64,000 nucleotides of DNA from Xylaria sp. FL1777. Its lineage: Eukaryota > Ascomycota > Sordariomycetes > Xylariales > Xylariaceae. Positions within the stretch are counted from its first letter, which is position 1. Every line of letters begins with the position of its first letter. The translations under genes and the position numbers were made by a program. The notes beneath the pieces were generated by a model, which was not told the DNA's origin, made no database searches, and worked only from the letters and a program-made list of their open reading frames with translations. This document shows, piece by piece, positions 12,557-23,814 of this stretch. The stretch lies in NCBI GenBank assembly GCA_022578965.1, contig MU400585.1:1-64000 (forward strand), given 5' to 3'.

Positions 12557-12763
12557 TAATATAAACTAAAAAAGGGACTTTATATTTATAGGGTTTAGCT
12601 ATAGTAGTATTTTCACTTGTGGCTATAGTGGCTTAGCTAGATAGCTATATAGGGCCTATGCCTAAAGCAATTGCATAATAATTGCTTGTAGAGCTTTTTT
12701 TTTTTTAATTTATATTACACTTTTTATGCTTAATTGCTTTACTACTTATAGTAGACCTTACTA
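12557..12763 (+). repeat. Gypsy-1 5' LTR (207 bp)
   Basis: It starts TAATATAAACTAAAA and ends CCTTACTA, identical at the ends to the 3' LTR at 21055-21261 and 207 bp in both. TA at each end is expected from mutated TG and CA. It contains a GC-richer core around 12573-12660. Confidence 0.92.
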
Positions 12764-15700
12764 AATAATAAAATAAGCTTTGTAATTAATACTTTATACT
12801 TTAGTTTTTTTTTTTTGCTAGCAAGTTGTGTATACAGAATATAGTATAGCTTTTTTACTTATATAATTTACTGTTATTTTGTTTAAATTAGTTTTTGTAA
12901 CATTTAAACTTTCTTTAGCAAAACTACGTAAAATAAATAAAGTTTAGCTCCTAAATTACGTAAACCTTATTATTTACTTTTTTTAGATTAGTTCTTATAA
13001 CATTTAAAGCGCTTTTAGTACTTACTTTAACTTTTGTTAAAATTAATTTGCTAAAATTTATGCTATTTATAGTTAATCTGCAAAGATTTATGCTGCTTGC
13101 AAGCATTAATTATTAATTATTTACTAGCTAAATATTTTGCATACTTTATACTTACTAAATAGTTATACTGCTTAAACATTATTATATTTAACTTTATATT
13201 AACGTTTATAGTTATATAACTTTTAGTTTTTAAAACATTAGTTTGTATTGCACTTAGTTATTTTTTGCTTGCATTAAGTTTTTTAATACGTGCAATACTT
13301 AATACATTTTACCCGATTTTATTATATTTGCGTTATATTTAATTGCACCCTTAATTTTAAATTATCTGCTTTATGAAGTTATGTAACAATTTAGTAAAGC
13401 AGCTAATAAGCAAATAGCATTAACTTAATTAGGTATAAACTTAGTTAAACTTAAAAAAATTTTCCAAGTTTTATAAACATGCTAATTTATATTTACTTAT
13501 ATACTTGCACATTTTAACGCATTAAATCTTAGCATTACTTTATATACTTATATTTTATACTTTATGTTATTTTTTAGCTTGCGTTATTTACTGCTATTAG
13601 CTTTAATAGCAAGCTAAAACAGTAAACAAAACAATTTACTAAGCAAATATTTTAACGATTTATTTTTAGATTTATAAATAAGTACTTTATTAAACTATAA
13701 AAGTTTTAAAACTAAGTTTATTGTTAAAAATTTAATACTAGAACTTGCTAAAATAAGCAAAAAACCGGTTAATTTATTAAATTAGCTGCTTAAACTTTTT
13801 AAAATAAACAAAAAACTAGTTAACTTATTAAATTAACTGCTAATGTTGTATGCATTTTATAGTTTACAATTATTACGTTTTATGCTTACTTTTAAACTAG
13901 TTTGTCTTAAAAAAAAAACTTAGGACTTATAAACTATAAGTGCTTTTTTGCTAAAAAAAACAGCTATAGCTAATGCTAATACTAATGCTTTTTTTTTTAA
14001 TTAAAAAGAAGGTTTATTGTTAACTTTAAAGCAAATAAGCAATAATAAAAAAATATAGCAATACTTAATAAATAAATTAGCTAATTAAAATTAAGAAATA
14101 GCTTAAATCGTTTAAAACTAAAAAGAGCTAAATAAAAATGTTTGTTATAAGCTAGATTTTTTAAAAACTAATAAAATATTTATTAAAGATCTAAATACTT
14201 TAAGTAAGCAAGTTAATTATTTCTAAAAAATAATGGACTAAGTTATTAAAAGTAATAATTAAACAGAAAATATGCTAAAAGAACTTTTAAACTATATATT
14301 TTATATTTACAATAGTTTAGTACTGTTTTTATTAAAAATACTAATGCTACGTTAGCTAGTGCTAAAATAACTGGTTTTACTTTAGCTATTTTTACTATTA
14401 CTTTATATAAATGCACTTAGTTTTAAATTATAATTGCTTTAAAAAAATAAAGCAGCTTTATTTTTAATGCTTATAATAGCTATGCTTGTTAAATTAGCAA
14501 GCAACTTTTATTAAAAACTATTATAGGAGTTATTACATTTAATAACTTTTAGTTTAGTAAGCATTAATTGTTTTCTTGCTTTTTAGTTTAACTTTAATAT
14601 TAATATAGTATTATGTTTATTAATTAAGATTATTTAACTAGTAGCTTTTTTAGTAGCACTTTTTGCTTAAACAGTAGTTTTTGTGCTTTTTGTATTATTT
14701 ACTGCAAGCATTACAGCTAATGCAATAATAACAATTATGCTATTTATAATAATTAATTTTACTTTTGTTCTTAATATAAAAGCTGCTATTTTTGTACTTG
14801 TATAATTAATTATGTATAAAGTAGCACTTAAAAGCAATAGTTTTAACTAGAACAAACTGTTTAAGTTTTTTATTATGTACTAATAGTTTAAAAAAGCAAA
14901 AAGTTATGCTTTTAATAATTATAAAAAGAAAGCTAAAAAACATATAAACATAAATGTTAACCTAAATCCAAATAATTTCTTAAATAACAATAATAGTAAT
15001 AATAAAAGCAATAAATAATTCTTTTGTAAAAACAGAGTTAATTTGCTTAATTAAAGCAATTATATTAACTAAAGTATTACTTTTAAAAAAAAATCGAACA
15101 GATTTATTATTAGCAAATTAAATAAGCTAAAATGTTTTAATATTAGCTATTTTAATTCTAATTAAAATAATCCTAAAGATGTTAGCATAGTTATAAATAA
15201 TAATAAACTGATTTTTATTAACATTTATTGCTTTATAAATTATATTTTTTTGTTTTTTAAGAACTTAAGCACTTATAACTTTAATAAAAAGCAAATATTA
15301 AAAATGTTTTAAACTTTATTAAAAGAAACTACAGTAATATAATAAAATAATAAGTTAATATTAGCTATATATATAAGCTATTATGCTAAAGAATTAAACA
15401 AAATACTTAACGAACTTACGATTTAATTTGCAATGCTTGCTTTTAAAGCAACTTAATAATTTAATAGTACTAAGTTTACTTTAAAAAACATAGCTTAAAA
15501 AAACATAGCAATAATAACCTTTATTTAAAAAAAGCTATAATATGCTAAAGCAATAAAAACTTTAACTAAAAACAATAATAATTAATAAAGCATAATAGTT
15601 TTTATTTAAATTTATATAAATATAAACATTAAGCAATATTTTTATGTTTTTAAAAAAAAGAAATTTTTAGCTAAATATATAACTAAGGTTGCTAAAGCAA

Positions 15701-16300
15701 AGCTAATTTTTATTGCAGCAGCAAAAAAGATATTTTCTTATATATACAAAAAGAAAAAGCAATATACATAATACTAATTGTTTTTGCTTAAAGGTTATAA
15801 TCGTAAGTTTTATAAAAACAAATATAAGTATAAATTAGAAAATAAAAATAAGTTTAGCAAAAATAGTAAAAATAATAATAATAAGCCTTTATAAAAAAAG
15901 AAAAAACGCAAATGTAAATATAGTTATAAGCATTATTAAAATAAATATAATAAGCATAAAAAGAATTATAACTAAGCTTATTTTATGAATTTTAATTTTA
16001 AGTTTATTTTTTTTAAGTTTAAAAACCTAACTTCTTTTTTTTTAAAAAGCTTAAATAGCATAGCTTTTGTAATAATAAACTATAGTAATACATGCAAATA
16101 TTATAAAAAAACTTTTGATTTATTGCGTAATAAAAACTAATATGCTTATAAATGTACTAATTGCTTATATAAACAAATTATATCTTAATTGCTTGCTAAT
16201 TTAATAATGCATATATATAAGCGTTGTTATATTTTGTTTAATTCTTATAATTAATTGTTTTGCTACTTAAAAACCTGCAATATAAATAAATTATAAGTAA
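12764..16300 (+). pseudogene. Gypsy-1 leader and gag region (dead)
   Basis: This is the interval between the 5' LTR and the protease, with stops throughout. Two cysteine motifs can be read near its end. The first, CKYSYKH at 15913-15933 within KKRKC...KHYQNKYNKH, fits a mutated CxxC...H knuckle. The second, TCKYYKKTFDLLRNKNQ followed by CTNC at about 16099-16176, resembles the C2H2-like finger found before the protease in several fungal gypsy elements. The first about 200 bp after the LTR show no coding. The function, nucleocapsid and particle formation, is inferred from position and these motifs. Confidence 0.6.
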
Positions 16301-19300
16301 ACTTAGCTTTATGTTAGCTAAAAATAAGCATTTTTACAGAAATTAAAAGCGCTAAATCTAAAGCTAAGCTAATTATACTTTATATATACTAAGCACCTTT
16401 AATTACTAATACTTTAAACGATTTATTAAAATATTTTAGCGTTAAATACTTGTATTTTAAAGTAAATATATACGTTAAACTTAATAGTAAAAAAGTTTAA
16501 GTATGCTTAAACATAAATATATTACGAAGCATTATTACGCGCAAGCTTTTTAATATCTGCAAACATATAATTAAATATTAAGAAAGTTAACAAGCAAAAA
16601 AAATTAAAAGCATTAATAAAAGCTGCTTTTACTGCATATTAAAAGCTAAGTTTAAACTTTATTTATTAAGACATAATAATTATAGATTTTCTAAGCTTTT
16701 ATAAATTAAAAAAAAAGCTTAAATAGTTAAAAAAAACATAATACCTTATTTTTTACTAAGCATTAAATGTTTAAATTTATGAAGTGCAATTATTAATTAT
16801 AAAGAAGCAAAAGTAACTATAGCTAACATAAACAACTTTAAAATTCTATTTTAAGTATATTTATGCGTGCATTTATATATATAAAGAGTTATTTTAGCTT
16901 GCAAGGTATTTTTTAGGCCTAATACTACAATATAAGCTTTAGTTACGTATAAACCTTTGCTTATTAATTATAACTTTATGTTTAAGCTATTTTATAAAAA
17001 TAGTATAGCTATACTTATTAAGTTTATTACTTTTAAAAGTATAGTTTTAACTAATTTTTTGCTTTAAATTAAAACTATACTTAAAAGTACTTATGTTAGT
17101 ACTATTTAAAAGCAGTTTTTTAGTAATAAAACTAAAAAAAAATCCTAAAAAGCATATTTAAAAATAGTTATGCTAGCTATAAGCATTATAGCTATAAATA
17201 CTTTATTTAGTATAACACTTAGAAATATTAGCGCTAAAATTATTAATGCTATTAGTACTAGCTTAAATATTACTAACAAAAGCATTTATATTTTTAATAA
17301 CTTTAAGTTTTTTAATGCGTTTTATATAAATAAATTAATTAATTTAACTTTTATGCTTAAATAAATTACTACTAATATATATATTTTTAGCTATAACTTT
17401 AATTTTTATACTAATATAATTAATATTGCTAATGTAATAAATATGTTTAAATAAACTAATGTTTTAACTACTAGCTTAGTTATTAATGCAGTATATAATA
17501 TAATTAAAAGATTAGCTAATTAGCTACTAAAAGAAATAAATAATGCAATAAACCTAAATGTGCTAAAACTTAAGATTTGCAAAATTATTTTTACTTTAAG
17601 AATTAAAAAACCTAATAAAAAAAACAAAGTTATATTGCTAGCTAGCTACTTTATTTATACTAGCAGAAATATAACAGCAAAGAAAATCCTGCAACTAATT
17701 AATAAGATTTCTAAAATCTAGCAAAACTAAAGTATTATTAATATTTCTAAAGATAAACTTATAAGAATACTTTTAGTAAATAATTAGCAAAAAACCAAGT
17801 TAAATAATTAACCTTATTTTTTAAGCATTTATAATAAAAAAGCTGTTAATTTTATTTTTAATTAGCTTTATGCATAAAGTTAAATGGAATAAGTTAATAA
17901 ACTTACTTTATTTGCGTACTTTACTTTTGTAGTTTAAACGCAAAAAAAAGAAGAACTATACTTGCAACTAATAATTAACTTGCGAACTTTAAACAAAGTA
18001 ACTATTTTAAACAATTATTTTTTGCTTTTTTAATCCGAGGTTATTTTATTAATTAAAAAAAAAAAATATATAATTTATATAAACGTAACTTTTTTTTTTT
18101 ATTAATTTAGAATACATTTTAATTATTGCAATAGATTTATTATTATTAGCTTAAAAAGTTTTAAACGGTTTATAGTTGCACTTATAAAATTTTATAATAT
18201 ACTTGCGTATATATAATAGTTTATAAATTGCTTACTTAAAAAGTTTAAGCATTTTTGTTACGCTTTTATTAATAATATTATGATTTATTTTAACATTAAA
18301 AAAAAATACCTCTTTTATTTACGCATTATTTTTAAGCTGTTTTAAAGCAAAAAAATATTTCTTTTGCTAAAAAAGTTTTTTATAGCATACTTTTTTGTTA
18401 AGCTTTTAAGCTTTTAAGTAAACGCTTTTAGTATGTTAACTATTAAGCAAAAAGTTAAAGCAATATAAAACATTAAGTTCTTTTATTAACTTAAAGCTTT
18501 TAAACAATACTTAAGTATTACAGGTTTTTTACGTTTATTAATTCTGTTTTATGCAAAGATTTTAGAACTATTGCAAAAACACAAAATTACGTTGCTTAAT
18601 AAAAAACGTAAGTTTAAAAGGTTTAAAGTAAACAACCTTAGCAAGCGTTAAACATATTACTGCTTAACTTTTTTTAAACCTATAAAAGCTAAAAAAGCGT
18701 TATTTTAAGCTATTTAAGATTTTATTTGTTTGCATACTATACTGCATTATTATAACCTTAATAAATCGTTATATATGCAAATAAATATATCTTTTAAGCA
18801 AAGCTTTAGTATTATGCTATATTATACAAAAGATAATTATATATAGCAACTAAGTACTTTTATTTTTAATGTATAAATGCTTTTTATTATATATTTAAGC
18901 TAATATATTTTGATTTTTAAGTTGCAGTATAGTTTCTTTAAAATAGAAGTAAGTTATATTATATAAGCATATAAACGTTTATACATAATAATTAAAGCGT
19001 TAAAAAACCTTATAGTTATTTTTATTAACTATTTTGCTACTAAAGGCATTATTAACTAAACTAATTTAAACACTGCGTTTATAAATTATATTAATAAGCG
19101 CTTTATTAATGCCTTAATTTATTTTTTTTAATATAGTTTATAAGTATATTACTTGCTTAGCTATATTAACTATATACTAAATGTATTAAGTTGTTTTAAG
19201 AACATTAAAAACTTACTTAATGCAAAAAGCAATATATAAAAAACTAATAAAAATTCTATACTTAATAATATTTAGTTAATATTAATAAAAGCTATTATAA

Positions 19301-20937
19301 GTAATAAAGTAAAATTAAAGATTATTGCTAATTATAATAAAGACCTAAAGTATTGTAAAACTTTAAACGTAATATATGCAAATAGCAATAAAAACGCTAT
19401 AAATTTTTTGTGCTTAAGCTATCTTTTTATAATTATAAATAAACTACTTTATAATGTTAATAAAAAAGGCTATTATTGCTTTTATATTTTTAAAGATTAA
19501 GTTAGCAAGTTTTTTGCTATAGCTTATAATAATAAATACTACTTTAGTAAAAAGCATATAATATATAACTTTAAAGGTTTTTTTATTAAAAAGAAAACTT
19601 AAAAGATAAAAATATATTTGCAGCATTATAACAGTTGTAAACTTTACGCAATAAGTTAAAATAAACCAAATAATAATTATTAGCTAATTTAACCTAAAAA
19701 TTTTTAACCTATAAAAACAGTTGTAATAAACTTTATTATAAATCTGCTTAATATATTAGCAATAAAAACTTTATAGCAATTAAATAAGTATATATACTAT
19801 AATGCACTAATACTTATAATATGTGCTACATTTAAACATATATTATTAATTCTAGGTTATAAAACGTATATAGTAAAAAATTAAAGTTTTGCTTTTATTA
19901 AAATGTTTTTATTGTATAACTAAAGCATACTAAGTAGCATTATTTTTAATTGCAACTATAAGTTTACTTTAGAGTTTTAGGTAAGTTTATAAAAAAAATA
20001 TAGCATATAGCTTTTAATAACTGCTATATACTATTTATAAAGTAATAATATATTTAAGCATAAGAATTAAACTGTTAAAATTGCTATTTAGCACTATACC
20101 TTTGCTTACTTTAATTATAATTAAGTAAATATTTTTTTATTTTTGCAATAGAACTTTAATAATGCATACTTAAATCTTATTAAGTTTTTACTACATAAGC
20201 AATTATTTAAATTTAGACTTTTTAGTTTTAATAATATATTTACTAGTAATAATAAGTTATATAGCATATTAAAAAACATTTGCTTTTTTTATGAACATTT
20301 GCGTAAAAATACTAAGTTAGCTATAAACTTTGCTACTGCAAAAGCTAAATATTATTATAATAATAAGTACAAGCTTATAAAGTTTAATATTAAAAATAAA
20401 GTTTATTTAAAGCTGCATAAAAAATACTATTTTTTTAGTAACTTGTTTAAAAAGTATTTATAGCAACGCGCTAAACTATATAAAGTAATAAAACAAATAA
20501 GTTAGCTAGCTTATTATATTGATTTATTAAAAACTTTTAATATATACTTTATAATTTCTGTTGTATATTTTTTATTAGGCTAACAAAGTAAAGACTTATT
20601 TTATTGAACTGTACTTTTATTTAGTTCTATTTACAATAAGCAAAACCTTAACAAAAAAGGTAATTTGTTTAAAATTAAAACTATTTTAAAGCATTATATT
20701 AATTAAACTAAGTTAAGTTTTAATTATTTAGTTAAGTAAAAAAGATATAATTATAAAAACAACTAATAAAAATCAAAGTAATAACTTTAATTAGCTAAAG
20801 ATTTAGTTAAGGAATACTAGGCTTGTATAGGAGAATAAGCTAAGTTGGAACCGAAGAATAAAGATAAAGCAAAGGCTGTAAAGCTTATTGCTAGCAAGCA
20901 ACCGCATAAAAAGCCACAAAAAGTTGCGCTTGCTTAA
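16301..20937 (+). pseudogene. Gypsy-1 pol: protease, RT, RNase H, integrase, chromodomain (dead)
   Basis: Domains appear in gypsy order. Protease at 16501-16551 reads VCLNINILRSIITRKLF, where a DTG-type active site has become NIN. In the reverse transcriptase YAYVDDIVIF reads YAFINNIMIYF (about 18259-18291), followed by a recognisable thumb and LSITGFLRLLI. RNase H extends to FATKGIINQTN (about 19033). Integrase follows, with LAYYIDLLKTFNIYFIISVV near 20510 (mutated PLAYRLDLP...HPVISVA). Then comes a chromodomain at about 20650-20790 (YLVKxKRYNYKNN). The last 40 codons (20812-20937) are almost unmutated and end at TAA 20935-20937. Mutated active-site residues and many stops make it inactive. 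Confidence 0.88.
20812..20937 (+). other. Well-preserved C-terminal tail of Gypsy-1 pol
   Basis: This patch keeps GG, CC, GA and CA words that are rare elsewhere (GGAACCGAAG, CAACCGCATAAAAAGCCAC). It encodes a basic tail, AKLEPKNKDKAKAVKLI then ASKQPHKKPQKVALA, with only two in-frame stops, ending in a TAA followed by a TTAATTAATTAA run. It lies just behind the chromodomain. Confidence 0.8.
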
Positions 20938-21054
20938 TTAATTAATTAATAAATAACTTAAATTAATTATAATCTTTAAAATAAAGATCAGTTTATATAA
21001 ATAGCTAGATTAGCCTTATTAAGGTTAACAACTTTTTTTTTGTGCTTTAGTACT

Positions 21055-21261
21055 TAATATAAACTAAAAGGGGGACTTTATATTTATGGGGTTTAGCTAT
21101 AGTAGTATTTCTACTTGTAGCTATAGTAGCTTAGCTAAATAGCTATGTAAAGCTTATGCTTAAAGCAATTGCGTAGCAATTGCTTGCAGGGCCCCCTTTT
21201 TTTCAATTTACATTATACTTTTTATGCTTAATTGCTTTACTACTTATAGTAAACCTTACTA
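21055..21261 (+). repeat. Gypsy-1 3' LTR (207 bp) with perfect hairpin
   Basis: It is the partner of 12557-12763. It contains a perfect 10-bp inverted repeat with a 3-nt loop (AAGCAATTGC-GTA-GCAATTGCTT, 21163-21185) followed by GCAGGGCCCCC and a T-run. The same hairpin is present but mutated in the 5' LTR (ATTGCATAATAATTGC, about 12672). It may act in RNA 3' end formation; that is inference. Confidence 0.92.
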
Positions 21262-21266
21262 GTAGC
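21262..21266. repeat. Right 5-bp target duplication of Gypsy-1 (GTAGC)
   Basis: It equals 12552-12556. Outside it the sequence returns to element H. Confidence 0.9.
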
Positions 21267-23664
21267 TATATTTTTTTTATTTATTTTATTTAAATATTTT
21301 TATAGCATTATAAACTAAAAAAAACATAGTATTTATATTAACTACTTTATTAAACATAGCAGCAATATATTATTAAACTTTTTTTAGCATAAAATATTTT
21401 GCTATACTATTAATAGCAAAGTTTAAATGTTAATATAAATTTGCAAAGTGTTTTATATAGAATTTTTAAAGCTTTTATTATAAAAACTAAAAAATAATCT
21501 TTTTTTAAAGCGCAAACTACTAGTGTATTTTTAGCAGCAACTTTAATAGTTAGCCGAAGTTATAATAATATAAGTTATAGCATACTTTTTATTGTATATT
21601 TTTTTACTTTTTAATATCTTTATTATTTAGCTGCTATAAAAACTATAAAGTATATTTTTTAAAGCATTTTATATTTATAAACTTATATATGCTTAGCTAA
21701 ATAATTTATAGCTTATTTTTAGACTTTAGTTTAGCTTTAATTTATTTAGCAAGCTTAACTAGCTTAAACTATTTTAGTTTAAAGTTAACTATTAAACTAT
21801 TTTTATTTTTAAGCTTATTAATTATAATTAATTAATAGTTTAATAGCGCAAACTATATATAGCTAAACGTTAAGCTTTTTAATGTGCTATTGTTTATGTT
21901 TATTATAAAGCATAAATTATTTCGATTGTTTTTTAGTAGTTTTTTTTTACGCTTTAGTTTAAAAAGCTTAATTTTTTATGCTTTTAGTAAATTAAAATAT
22001 TAATAAAAAGCAAAAAAAAATGCTGTTTTTTATGTTATATTATTTTAAACAGCTTAGCTAAATTTTTATAATAAGTTTAAAAGATTTTTAAAAGCAATAA
22101 AGCTAAATTAAACAATATGCGTTATATTATAAATATTTATTTTTATTTTAAAAGCTATAGTAGCAAACATAATTTAATAAAAAAAGTTTAGCTTTATAAA
22201 CTTGTTATATAACTGCTATTAGTTATTAAAACGTATATTTATATTATATTTTTAAACAAAGCGCTTTACTTTAGTTAAAGTAAACTTTAATTTTTAAAGC
22301 TATATTATTAAAAAATAGTATATAGTAATAAGCTTTTTTTTGCTATTTATAAAAACAATAGTTTTAAGGATTAAGTATGCTATATTGTGCTATATTTTAC
22401 TAATTAAAAAACTTAATTATTAGTAATTTTTTATAATAGTACTTTTTTTTATAAAATAAACAACAAAAAATATATTAAACTAATTAATTAAAGCACAAAC
22501 AAATTGTAGTTTTTTTAAATAAATATTTTGCTATTAAAATCTAGCTTTAAGCAATATAAACTTTTAAGCGTTTAAGCTTAGTATAGCAGTATAACTAAAC
22601 TATAATATATTTTATAAAATTAACGCTTTTATATAATATATATTAAAATATGTAATCTAGAAATCTTTTTATTAATAAACTATATAAAGTTTATTAATAG
22701 CTATAAACGTAATTTTTTAGTTAAACAAAAGGTTATAAAATAAGTTAATAAAATGTTTTTAAGTAGCTTATTTAAGCTTAAAAATAACATATATAAAGCG
22801 TTTTAAAGCTAATTTAGCTTATATAGCATTATTTTATTAAATAGTAAAGATATACTTTTATAACTACTTATATAGTACTAATTAACTTTTGTTATATTAT
22901 TTATTATTAATAATAAACAAATGTTAAAAATCTAAGCAATTAAGTTAAACTAGTTATGTTTTAATTGTTTTAATAAATATAACTGCAAAATTATTATACT
23001 TTATATAATAACTAAAACAGTTTATAATATAATGCTTTTTTTATAATTAGTTTAAATTACTAATATAATATTACTATAATAAAATATTATACGTTAAATT
23101 AACTTAATTTGCTTAGCTTTAAGCTTAAGCTTATATAATTTATTAAGTTAACAACGATTTAAAATAGCATTAATAATAGTTTATATAAAGTTATATTTTA
23201 ACATGCGCTATTAGTTATATTTTAATTATAGCAAAATATATTATATAAAATATTAAATATAATTGCTAAATAAATGTTTTAATACTATATTATTAGCTAG
23301 TTTATTTAGTTTGCTAAGTTCTTTAATAAATTCTAAAAGTTCTAAAGCTATTAATTTTTTTAAAAAGCAACTATTAATTAAGCTAAAGCTAGAATTATTA
23401 AAAGTTTATAGTTTTATAATAAAATAAAAAAATAACACTAGTTAATAAATTAACAAATAAAGCTTAACTTTTAATTGTTTAAGCTTAAAATACTACAACA
23501 TAATAAAATATTTTAATTATAAAGTTAGCACTAAGTATAAGCATTACTATAAAAAACCTTAAGCAATATTATAATTGTTTTTTTTAGGTTTTATTAGCAA
23601 ATAATCTATGGGTATAAATAGTATACATACGTATACAAAGTAAACCTTAGCTTAAAAATCAACA
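21267..23664 (+). pseudogene. H plus-strand candidate transposase frame, right part (unrecognised)
   Basis: After Gypsy-1 and one GTAGC copy are removed, the frame of the left arm can be followed into this arm with few stops up to about 21800 (KLQQYKLQHTFYC near 21560). It is then less clean, with another low-stop stretch at about 23280-23590. No domain is recognised. The last part, near 23600, holds the near-palindrome GTATACATACGTATAC. Both arms on the same strand and in phase suggest one protein of well over 1,000 residues, but with mutation this heavy that is tentative. Confidence 0.33.
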
Positions 23665-23806
23665 AAGGTACTTTAGACTAAAATACATAAAACGCAAGCT
23701 TTAAACCCACAAATACATTTGCACGGGCCCCCGAAAAAAGTAAATTGTAGCTTGTAGCAAGCATAGCCCGCTGTTTTATGTTTCTAGTCTAAGGCACCTA
23801 AAATAA
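23665..23806. repeat. H right-end foldback with an extra TIR-like copy
   Basis: At 23665-23693 a TIR-like sequence (GGTACTTTAGACTAAAA, then CATAAAAC) lies in the orientation of the left end. It forms a long imperfect inverted repeat with the right end (23773-23806). The loop of about 80 bp includes GCACGGGCCCCCG, the most GC-rich stretch of the window. The 142-bp unit looks like a small inverted-repeat element built on the H terminus. Confidence 0.75.
23782..23806 (-). repeat. H right terminal inverted repeat
   Basis: The reverse complement begins TTATTTTAGGTGCCTTAGAC and pairs with 9100-9124. Confidence 0.9.
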
Positions 23807-23814
23807 AAAATTAT
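23807..23814. repeat. Right 8-bp target duplication of H (AAAATTAT)
   Basis: It equals 9092-9099. R2 pol resumes here at the position equivalent to R1 about 416-424. Confidence 0.9.

Larger units (their letters stand above)
12557..21261 (+). mobile_element. Gypsy-1: chromodomain Ty3/gypsy retrotransposon, 8.7 kb, nested in H
   Basis: This is a complete element of 8,705 bp with two 207-bp LTRs and a GTAGC target duplication. Read on the plus strand it shows gag zinc-finger traces, protease, reverse transcriptase, RNase H, integrase and a C-terminal chromodomain, so the order is the gypsy order. It is less mutated than the R and E elements, with more CG and CC left. Insertion into H makes it the fourth layer of the nest E3 > R2 > H > Gypsy-1. 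No clear polypurine tract precedes the 3' LTR. Confidence 0.93.
9100..23806. mobile_element. H: DNA transposon with 25-bp TIRs and 8-bp TSD, 6.0 kb without Gypsy-1
   Basis: H interrupts R2 pol at a point that is uninterrupted in R1 and R3. Both ends carry a 25-bp terminal inverted repeat beginning TTATTTTAGGTGC, with a few transition differences, and the target is an 8-bp duplication. Without Gypsy-1 and its duplicated GTAGC, H is 5,997 bp. Eight-bp duplications are typical of hAT elements and also of the KDZ (Kyakuja-Dileera-Zisupton) group. The length suits a large transposase better than an ordinary hAT. I could not identify a catalytic core, a BED finger or the hAT dimerisation motif, so the superfamily is open. 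Confidence 0.85.

Noticed and set aside
17170..17364. Plus-strand ORF of 64 codons, and its resemblance (AINTLFS) to the ORF at 37330-37551
   Set aside because: The first lies inside Gypsy-1 pol between protease and RT. The shared word is short, from simple AT-rich codons, and the surrounding DNA is not similar. I do not take it as evidence that X is a gypsy element.
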